A stretch of DNA of 12,098 nucleotides from Deltaproteobacteria bacterium. GTDB lineage: Bacteria > Desulfobacterota > SM23-61. The position numbers were made by a program, and so were the translations under genes. The DNA is taken from positions 1-12,098 of the forward strand of contig JACRCA010000283.1 of assembly GCA_016234425.1 (NCBI GenBank). The letters are read 5' to 3'. Shown piece after piece: positions 7,251 through 12,098 of this stretch (position 1 is the stretch's first letter; the number at the start of each line of letters is the position of its first letter). The notes beneath the pieces are model-generated. The model was not told the DNA's origin and did no database searches. It saw only the letters and a program-made list of their open reading frames with translations.

Positions 7251-7348
7251 CCTATTGGTAATAGGTAATAGGCAATTGGTAATTGGCAATTGGTAATTGG
7301 TTATTGATCATTGATCATTGATTATTGATTATTGCCTATTGCCTATTT
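7251..7348. repeat. Tandem array of fourteen 7-bp units
   Basis: The 98 bases divide exactly into fourteen heptamers (plus strand): CCTATTG; GTAATAG twice; GCAATTG, GTAATTG, GCAATTG, GTAATTG; GTTATTG; ATCATTG twice; ATTATTG twice; CCTATTG; CCTATTT. Positions 4 and 5 are A and T in all units and position 7 is G in thirteen. Adjacent duplicate pairs suggest growth by repeated duplication. The last unit contains the yidD stop codon (complement of CTA at 7343-7345) and the first ends next to the paaK1 ribosome site. AATAGGCAAT (7267-7276) can pair with ATTGCCTATT (7331-7340 or 7338-7347), and CCTATT/AATAGG (7251-7256/7260-7265) can form a small hairpin. It has no spacers and is not a CRISPR array. 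Confidence 0.9.
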
Positions 7349-7765
7349 TTTATCCCACCAAAAATCATTATTCTCCACCGGATCATAGTACCTGTAAGCT
7401 CCATGAACGAAGATCAAAGGTGCGCCCTGGATCTCGTCAGACTCATGGATCAAGCGGTCGGAGGACATCACCAACCCCATGAGGAACCCATGTTTTCCGA
7501 CCACTTCCAGGGCGTACTGGGAACAGGTTGGGTAGCTCGGGCAGCGGTCGCCGTCAACCGGGCTGATGTATTTTTGGAAAAATCCGATGAGACTCCCAAC
7601 CAACCTCTGCCCGATGGAGACTTCTCGCTCAGATCCTTCTTTTTTCGCCAGCCAGCCAGCGGATGCACTTTTCCAGGGCTCTTCCCATTGAACCTCCCCT
7701 CCATGGACCCAGGATGGGAGGAAAAAAGTGAGAAGGAGTGTAATCACTAAGATTTTAAAAGGCAT
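7343..7765 (-). CDS. YidD-family protein with an N-terminal signal peptide
   Basis: The protein is 140 residues. Residues 53-108 match the YidD (membrane protein insertion efficiency factor) core: RLVGSLIGFFQKYISP, then DRCPSYPTCSQYALE with C75 and C81, then a helix ending DRLIHE. Ordinary YidD is about 70-85 residues, lies at the cytoplasmic face and ends near HPGGYDPV. Here a hydrophobic signal-like segment (residues 4-20, then WVHGGE) and a 30-residue linker precede the core, and the tail reads GAYRYYDPVENNDFWW. The DPV echo suggests a diverged form of the usual C-terminus. If the signal works, the YidD fold would be periplasmic or anchored from outside, so a role in YidC insertion should not be assumed. 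The start overlaps the TPR/PGAG gene by 11 bp, so the two are coupled and probably act together. Confidence 0.88.
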   Translation of the reverse strand: MPFKILVITLLLTFFLPSWVHGGEVQWEEPWKSASAGWLAKKEGSEREVSIGQRLVGSLIGFFQKYISPVDGDRCPSYPTCSQYALEVVGKHGFLMGLVMSSDRLIHESDEIQGAPLIFVHGAYRYYDPVENNDFWWDKK

Positions 7766-8684
7766 AATTTAAAGAAACGAAAGGTTTTTTCTCCTGGAAA
7801 GAAATCCCCACGGAAAGGTTTCCCCCTCTCTCCAGCAAGTCGATATATTCCTGCCTTTTTTTTCGGTTATATTTGTGGGCACTGGAAACCGCGCTGTAAA
7901 TGTTTCCACTATACCACCCCAATTCAAAAAAGGTCAATATTCCTCCGAGCGCGTAATTTTTGTCCGCGAAGGCTTCCACCATGGCCCAAATGAAGATTCC
8001 ATTGAGAAGGAAAGCAATAGATGCATCCCGATACCGTTCGCAATATAGATGCCCTGCCCCTGGAAGGATGGCTGCCAAAATGCCTGCGGCTGCAGGAGAT
8101 TTTTGGGGAATTTCATGGATTCGGTCTAAACCTTGAGCAAGATATTCTCCCCTGGGGTATAGCCTACTGCTCCTATTAATTTTCCGGAATTCCTCTGCTG
8201 CTTCTTTCCATTTTTCCTCCTTCAGGTAGGTAAGAGCAATCTGCAGCTGGGCTTCATCGCTGATGGGCAGGGCAGGAGAATTCTCCCGCACTTTCTGAAA
8301 AAAATATCGGGCTTGGGAATACTCTTTTTTCTCGGCAAAGGCCAGCCCCTTAAGCAAGAAAGCTTCCATTTTCCATGAGGAATCGGGGAACTTTTTCAGC
8401 AAATCATCACAGGCCATAAGGGTCTCATCCCACTTCTTTCCGTTGAAATATGACTTGGCAATCTTCCATAGTGCTTCTTCAGCCCTGAAACTTCGGGGAA
8501 AGAAAAAAAAGAAACGTTTGTATTCGGTGATGGCTCGGTAATAGTCTCCATCTTTGAAAAAATGGTCGGCCAAGTTCATTTGTAGACTTTCATCAATATA
8601 CCGCCCGTGTCCTTCCTCAGCGAGCAGAATTTTCGGGGCGAGAAGGAAAAAAATAGCCAAAAAGAAAATTTTGGCCACTGGCAA
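7755..8684 (-). CDS. Exported TPR protein with C-terminal PGAG membrane domain
   Basis: I read 309 residues from a TTG at 8682-8684. The N-terminus (AKIFFLAIFFLLAPKILLAEEG) is a signal peptide or membrane anchor. Residues about 35-190 form TPR-like helices (YYRAITEYKRFFFFFPRSF, AEEALWKIAKSYF, YLKEEKWKEAAEEFRKI) resembling outer-membrane assembly TPR proteins. The C-terminal third has SPAAAGILAAILPGAGHLY, two or three hydrophobic segments, and YSGNIYSAVSSAHKYNRKKR, then a short beta-like tail ending in Phe. I do not know a function for this combination. The frame is open to 8849, but that part lies in iorB and lacks character. The TTG has AGAGG 8 nt upstream; a GTG at 8676-8678 is the alternative. 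It lies 31 nt after iorB and overlaps yidD by 11 bp, which links it to the exported YidD-like protein. Confidence 0.8.
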   Translation of the reverse strand: MPVAKIFFLAIFFLLAPKILLAEEGHGRYIDESLQMNLADHFFKDGDYYRAITEYKRFFFFFPRSFRAEEALWKIAKSYFNGKKWDETLMACDDLLKKFPDSSWKMEAFLLKGLAFAEKKEYSQARYFFQKVRENSPALPISDEAQLQIALTYLKEEKWKEAAEEFRKINRSSRLYPRGEYLAQGLDRIHEIPQKSPAAAGILAAILPGAGHLYCERYRDASIAFLLNGIFIWAMVEAFADKNYALGGILTFFELGWYSGNIYSAVSSAHKYNRKKRQEYIDLLERGGNLSVGISFQEKKPFVSLNYAF

Positions 8685-8692
8685 GCAGGGGG

Positions 8693-8697
8693 CCTCT
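8693..8697 (-). promoter_or_regulatory. Ribosome binding site that favours a TTG start
   Basis: AGAGG on the minus strand lies 8 nt before TTG at 8682-8684 and 14 nt before GTG at 8676-8678. No ATG precedes the signal peptide in the space between iorB and this gene. The spacing therefore favours TTG as the start of the TPR/PGAG protein. Confidence 0.5.
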
Positions 8698-8715
8698 TTT
8701 CCTTTTACCCTCAAT

Positions 8716-9294
8716 TCAGGCGCTCCTGCCCAATCGAAAGGCCTCGAGGTTAATCCGCCCGGCCTTTGGGGGGAACCTGTGAAGGATGTTTTCGGTCCAA
8801 AGTTTCTCTGGGATGGGAAGGATAGAACTGAGGGTACCCAAGAGAACAATGTTCACAGCCCGGGCGTCCCCAGCTCTCAGGGCGAGCTCCCTTCCAGGGA
8901 CTTTCTTGAATACTCTGGCCCGTCGGAGGAGAACTTCAGAGATCTTCTCCGGGTAATCTTCCTTTCCCAGAGAAACCGAAGGGGGATTCAGGCGTTGTTC
9001 ATTCAGGAGGATGGCTGGTTGGGGGCTTAAATAGGAAATGTAACGAATCGCTTCCAGTTCTTCGAAGGCCAAGAAAATGTCCGCTTCACCCTCTTTGATC
9101 AACGGAGAAAATACCTTTGACCCGAAGCGCACGTGGGTGGACACGCTTCCTCCCCTTTGGGCCATGCCATGGACTTCGCTTTTTTTTACATCAAAACCTG
9201 CTTCCATGAAGACGTCGGTCATGATTTCGGAAGCTAAAATGATCCCTTGCCCTCCTACTCCAACCAATAAGATATTCGTAACTCTATTTTCCAT
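8716..9294 (-). CDS. iorB: Indolepyruvate:ferredoxin oxidoreductase, beta subunit
   Basis: This is the small subunit (192 residues) of the enzyme that converts indolepyruvate and other aryl-pyruvates, with CoA and oxidised ferredoxin, to aryl-acetyl-CoA, CO2 and reduced ferredoxin. It is a pyruvate/ketoisovalerate oxidoreductase gamma-type domain: NILLVGVGGQGIILAS with GVGGQG at residues 12-17, and the conserved EVHGMAQRGGSVSTHVRFG (40-58), which marks IorB. The ATG at 9292-9294 (MENRVTNILLVG) gives the normal IorB beginning. The frame stays open to 9348, but that would overlap iorA by 65 bp with a basic, non-conserved stretch. The chosen start overlaps the iorA stop by 11 bp (ATGGAAAATAG), indicating coupled, equimolar translation. 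Confidence 0.94.
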   Translation of the reverse strand: MENRVTNILLVGVGGQGIILASEIMTDVFMEAGFDVKKSEVHGMAQRGGSVSTHVRFGSKVFSPLIKEGEADIFLAFEELEAIRYISYLSPQPAILLNEQRLNPPSVSLGKEDYPEKISEVLLRRARVFKKVPGRELALRAGDARAVNIVLLGTLSSILPIPEKLWTENILHRFPPKAGRINLEAFRLGRSA

Positions 9295-11077
9295 CGGGTG
9301 TCTTAATCGCCCTAAATTTGCAGACCTGAGCGCATAGCGTGCAGCCATTGCAGAGAAAGGTCTCTATGGATGCTCTCCCTTTTCTTTTCTTTCCCTGCAT
9401 GCTCACTCCATCTTCTTTCACCCATTCGATGGCCGGGCAGCCTAAACCCAGACAGACTCGGCAACCCGCGCAGGCTTCAGGACTTATAAAAAGGGGTTCT
9501 CCAAACCCAATCTTCTCCCGGCGGGATAGAATACAGGGCGCACGGGAAATAATCACGGAAGGTTCTCGGCGCTGAATTTCGCGTTGGATCACTCGCTCCG
9601 TTGCCGCCAATTGATAGGGGTTCACCACTTTTACATGCTTTACCCCGAGAGCCCTGGCCAATTTTGGCAAGTCCACCTGAAAGGTTTCTTCTCCTTTAAG
9701 AGTAAACCCGGTTCCAGGATGGTCCTGCCTTCCAGTCATCGCTGTGGTACGGTTATCCAGGATGATCAGAGTTACCATGCCCTTGTTGTAAACCACATTT
9801 AGCAGCGAAGGTATTCCCGAATGGAGAAAGGTAGAGTCTCCGATTATCGCCACCACTTTTCCCAGGGCCTCCTCACCCAAAGCCTTATCCAAACCCATGG
9901 CATGTCCGATGGACGCGCCCATGCAGACACAGGTATCGATGGCGCTGAGGGGGGGAAGGAAGCCGAGAGTGTAACATCCGATGTCTCCAGTGACGAATAA
10001 TTTCATTTTGCTCAGGATGGAAAAAATCCCCCGATGGGGGCATCCCGGACACATGATGGGGGGCCGAGCGGGAAGATTTTGGAAAACTTCTCCCCGGGGT
10101 AAAGGGGGAAGACCCTTTAAACCCCGCTCCACCAGAGTTGGATTAAGCTCTCCACAGAGGGGAAAAACATCCTTGCCAGATACCTCAATTCCCATGGCCC
10201 GAACCTGCTCTTCGATGAAGGGGTCCAGCTCCTCCACCACGAAAAGCTTCTCTACCTGGGGGGCAAAAGACCGAATCATCCCCTTTGGCAGGGGGTAAAC
10301 CATCCCCAACTTCAGGTAAGAGGCCTCAGGCATGACTTCCTTGGCGTATTCATAGGAAATGCCGCTGGTGATGATCCCGATTTTTCTTTCGCCCCATTCC
10401 AGACGGTTTTCCGGGAAGGTCTCGGCGAAGCTAGCCACCTCTTCCATCCGCTTTTCCACGACTGGATGGCGCTTCCGGGCATTGGCTGGTAGCATGACGA
10501 ATTTCATGGGATCTTTTACGAGTTTGGAGCGCATCGGGGGTTCCGATGGTTCCGCGAGATGGACAATAGACTTAGAATGGGAAACCCGTGTGGTTGTGCG
10601 CAGCATCACCGGCGTGTCAAACTTCTCGCTTATTTCAAAGCTAATCTTCGTGAGATCTTTGGCTTCCTGGCTATCACTCGGCTCCAGCATGGGCACTTTG
10701 GCGAATTTGGCGTAATGCCGGTTATCCTGCTCATTTTGGGAACTATGCATCTCCGGATCATCCGCCGTAACCAAAACCAGACCTCCCCGCAATCCGGTGT
10801 AAGAAAGGGTGAAAAGGGGATCAGCAGCCACATTGACGCCCACGTGCTTCATAACGACCAGGGTGCGGACTCCTCCGAAAGCCGCCCCCATTCCTGTTTC
10901 CAGGGCTACTTTCTCATTCGGCGCCCATTCGGCATGAAGCCCCTCGTAGCCACACAGACTTTCTAAGATCTCCGTACTGGGGGTGCCAGGGTAGGCGGTG
11001 GCCACTCTCACGCCGCTTTCATACGCGCCGCGGGCAATGGCTTCATTGCCCGACAGTATCGCTCGCCTATCTGTCAT
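9284..11077 (-). CDS. iorA: Indolepyruvate:ferredoxin oxidoreductase, alpha subunit
   Basis: This is the large catalytic subunit, 597 residues, cytoplasmic, working with IorB. The N-terminal domain has AYPGTPSTEIL (28-38) and EWAPNEKVALE (50-60), the latter with the Glu expected to activate thiamine diphosphate. The motif CPGCPHRG (343-350) is characteristic of IorA. The diphosphate-binding region is GDIGCYTLG (364-372) plus IGDSTFLHSGIPSLLN (412-427) and DNRTTAMTGRQDHPG (441-455). The C-terminus carries two [4Fe-4S] sets: C536, C539, C542, C547 (CX2CX2CX4CP) and C576, C579, C582, C586 (CX2CX2CX3C), the last followed by Lys rather than the usual Pro. It starts 4 nt after the TPR gene stop. 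It is used in aromatic amino acid fermentation in archaea and anaerobic bacteria; the reverse, biosynthetic direction is also possible. Confidence 0.96.
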   Translation of the reverse strand: MTDRRAILSGNEAIARGAYESGVRVATAYPGTPSTEILESLCGYEGLHAEWAPNEKVALETGMGAAFGGVRTLVVMKHVGVNVAADPLFTLSYTGLRGGLVLVTADDPEMHSSQNEQDNRHYAKFAKVPMLEPSDSQEAKDLTKISFEISEKFDTPVMLRTTTRVSHSKSIVHLAEPSEPPMRSKLVKDPMKFVMLPANARKRHPVVEKRMEEVASFAETFPENRLEWGERKIGIITSGISYEYAKEVMPEASYLKLGMVYPLPKGMIRSFAPQVEKLFVVEELDPFIEEQVRAMGIEVSGKDVFPLCGELNPTLVERGLKGLPPLPRGEVFQNLPARPPIMCPGCPHRGIFSILSKMKLFVTGDIGCYTLGFLPPLSAIDTCVCMGASIGHAMGLDKALGEEALGKVVAIIGDSTFLHSGIPSLLNVVYNKGMVTLIILDNRTTAMTGRQDHPGTGFTLKGEETFQVDLPKLARALGVKHVKVVNPYQLAATERVIQREIQRREPSVIISRAPCILSRREKIGFGEPLFISPEACAGCRVCLGLGCPAIEWVKEDGVSMQGKKRKGRASIETFLCNGCTLCAQVCKFRAIKTPDGK

Positions 11078-11081
11078 ACCT

Positions 11082-11774
11082 CTACCCTTTTAGCTCCCCG
11101 ATCTTCCACTGGATAAAGTCAGCCAGACGAGATTTGGGATTTCTGCTCAGCGACTTCTGGTAAGCCCCCAAGGCTTTCTGCTGCTGATTTAGTGCTTCGT
11201 AGCAGCGGGCTATGCCCAGCAACCCTTCCTCCTGGTAAGGGTTGCCATCCTCCTCGGCGTTTTTTTGGTAATTATCCAAAGCTTTGGCGAAATCCCCTTT
11301 GGCCTCGTAGCTGTACCCCATTCCATTAAAGGCCATGGGTTGGAACGGCCCATCCAGGCACTGAGAGTAAGAAGCTAAGGCCTGGTCGTATTCTTTCAGG
11401 GCGTAATGACAATAGCCAATATAAATTCGAGCAACTTGGGCCGTACGGCCCCAACTATAAACCGACAAAGCTTCCCGAAACTTCTCCAATGCCTTTTGAT
11501 AATTTTCCTTCTCTCCTTCGGGATTATCTCCCCTGCGGGATGCTTCTTGGTAAAACTGGAAGGCCTGCTGCTGGATGGCCTGGGCTTTTCCCTCCTGCCA
11601 GCGAAGGTAAGAATACCCGGCAAAAGCAGAGGCCACTACGGCGAGGGCGATAATCCCGTAAATGGCCATTTGACGTCGCCGCTCACGGAGGAATTGCAGG
11701 ATCTTCCCAGTAGTGGAAATAAATTCATCCGGCTCTTTGAGCAATTTCTTTCGGGATACTCTCTTGGGGGCCAT
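11082..11774 (-). CDS. Membrane-anchored TPR protein
   Basis: The 230 residues begin with a basic stretch (MAPKRVSRKKLLKEPDEF) and have one transmembrane helix at about 37-57 (AIYGIIALAVVASAFAGYSYL). The rest is a TPR domain: NYQKALEKFREALSVY, ARIYIGYCHYALKEYDQALASYSQC, AFNGMGYSYEAKGDFAKALDNY, GIARCYEALNQQQKALGAYQKSL. This layout (N-in helix with a periplasmic TPR) recalls YfgM/TPR_21-type proteins that attend the Sec translocon, but the similarity is by architecture only. It has AGGAGA about 11 nt before the ATG and stops 4 nt before iorA. The nearness to iorAB suggests co-transcription; I see no direct functional link. A typical housekeeping scaffold role is likely. Confidence 0.85.
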   Translation of the reverse strand: MAPKRVSRKKLLKEPDEFISTTGKILQFLRERRRQMAIYGIIALAVVASAFAGYSYLRWQEGKAQAIQQQAFQFYQEASRRGDNPEGEKENYQKALEKFREALSVYSWGRTAQVARIYIGYCHYALKEYDQALASYSQCLDGPFQPMAFNGMGYSYEAKGDFAKALDNYQKNAEEDGNPYQEEGLLGIARCYEALNQQQKALGAYQKSLSRNPKSRLADFIQWKIGELKG

Positions 11775-11872
11775 AAGCCAACTTTCTCCTATGAAAAAAA
11801 ATTAAGATATACCCCTACCCTTCTTTCTCCGCTGCCATATCGATAATTCTTTGCAGGGCTGCCCGATCAGGC
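11775..11872. other. Gap between edge gene and TPR gene
   Basis: The gap contains the AGGAGA ribosome site of the TPR gene and a run of eight T's on the minus strand (about 11795-11802) with no G/C stem before it, so no clear terminator. No convincing sigma-70-like promoter is seen. The part 11815-11872 is open in one minus frame and encodes a protein-like peptide ending MAAEKEG. Confidence 0.4.
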
Positions 11873-12098
11873 CTACGGGTGGAAGCTTATCGATTTCAAG
11901 TCCTTGGTTTCGATCTGGAAGGTACCGAATTCTGCCTGGCCATAAAATTTGGACCGCTTGTCCAACCTTACTTCGATGCTCTTCTGATCGCGTAAGGAAA
12001 CTTTGGCCAAAGTCTCGCTCCCTTCCTGATTCTGAAGCTGGACGTGGGAAATCTTTCCGAAGGGAATGGATACGGTTGCGCTCCCACGCTTGGCTGCA
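11873..12098 (-). CDS. C-terminus of an unrecognised protein (N-terminus beyond right edge)
   Basis: The frame is open from the window edge (first full codon at 12097-12095) to TAG at 11873-11875, about 74 residues. The residues alternate in a beta-strand pattern: ATVSIPFGKISHVQL, SETLAKVSLRDQKSIEVRL, then AEFGTFQIETKDLKSISFHP at the end. The repeated form of a hydrophobic strand followed by K-I or L-K-S-I is like small beta-rich C-terminal modules in exported proteins, but I do not recognise the family. Composition is like its neighbours. A 98-bp gap separates it from the TPR gene. A short frame (11815-11883) follows its stop directly in another phase and could be a broken continuation. Confidence 0.65.
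   Translation of the reverse strand, partial: AAKRGSATVSIPFGKISHVQLQNQEGSETLAKVSLRDQKSIEVRLDKRSKFYGQAEFGTFQIETKDLKSISFHP

Noticed and set aside
7251..7348. CRISPR array or ter/attachment site
   Set aside because: Units are only 7 bp with no spacers and no cas or integrase gene nearby; it is a minisatellite.
7325..7750. Plus-strand open frame of 141 codons
   Set aside because: It is antisense to yidD, begins in the heptamer array, and shows no family features.
8503..8510. A8 run in the TPR/PGAG gene (encoding five Phe) as a phase-variation switch
   Set aside because: One short homopolymer in an intact frame, with no sign of a contingency locus; Phe-rich TPR segments of this kind are plausible.
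8554..9030. Plus-strand open frame of 158 codons
   Set aside because: It spans the opposite strand of two well-supported genes (TPR/PGAG and iorB) and encodes no recognisable motif.
9295..9348. N-terminal extension of iorB starting MAARYALRS
   Set aside because: It would overlap iorA by 65 bp across the iron-sulfur cysteine codons; MENRVTNILLVG is the normal IorB start.

Overview
This 12.1 kb window looks like chromosome from an anaerobic, Gram-negative bacterium, most likely Desulfobacterota/Syntrophobacterales-type. The organism call is inference: it rests on ferredoxin-linked 2-oxoacid chemistry (IorAB), PaaK-type aryl-CoA ligases beside an ACT protein and a branched-chain-type ABC transporter, periplasmic signal peptides, and short dispersed intergenic repeats. 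All twelve complete genes and both edge-truncated genes lie on the minus strand, so the order of transcription runs from the right edge to the left edge. No tRNA, rRNA, CRISPR array, transposase or plus-strand gene is visible. No gap without a gene exceeds 300 bases; the largest is 3891-4106 (216 bp).

Right part (12098 to 7343): the C-terminal end of an unrecognised protein; a membrane-anchored TPR protein; iorA and iorB (indolepyruvate:ferredoxin oxidoreductase, overlapping by 11 bp); a secreted or membrane TPR protein with a C-terminal PGAG membrane domain; and a YidD-family protein that unusually carries a signal peptide. The TPR/PGAG and yidD genes also overlap by 11 bp. Gaps are tiny, so this may be one transcript with two functions side by side.

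Middle (7348 to 5811): a 98-bp array of fourteen 7-bp units begins inside the yidD stop codon and ends one base before the Shine-Dalgarno of paaK1 (phenylacetate-CoA ligase). After paaK1 comes a 121-bp nested-palindrome element built from CGCAGATT-type words, with a 12-bp perfect stem at its core.

Left part (5777 to 1): a tandem-ACT protein, then a complete branched-chain/aromatic-type ABC importer in the order livK, livH, livM, livG, livF, and finally the N-terminal 174 residues of a second PaaK-type ligase (paaK2), which runs off the left edge with no stop codon. A stable hairpin sits between livK and livH.

Working model (inference): the Liv-type importer takes up aromatic amino acids or aryl acids. 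IorAB oxidatively decarboxylates aryl-pyruvates to aryl-acetyl-CoA and reduces ferredoxin. The two PaaK ligases convert free aryl-acids to CoA thioesters, and the ACT protein may sense an amino acid for this pathway. The less ordinary parts are the exported YidD/TPR-PGAG pair, the heptamer array that forms the whole yidD-paaK1 spacer, and the palindromic repeat element.
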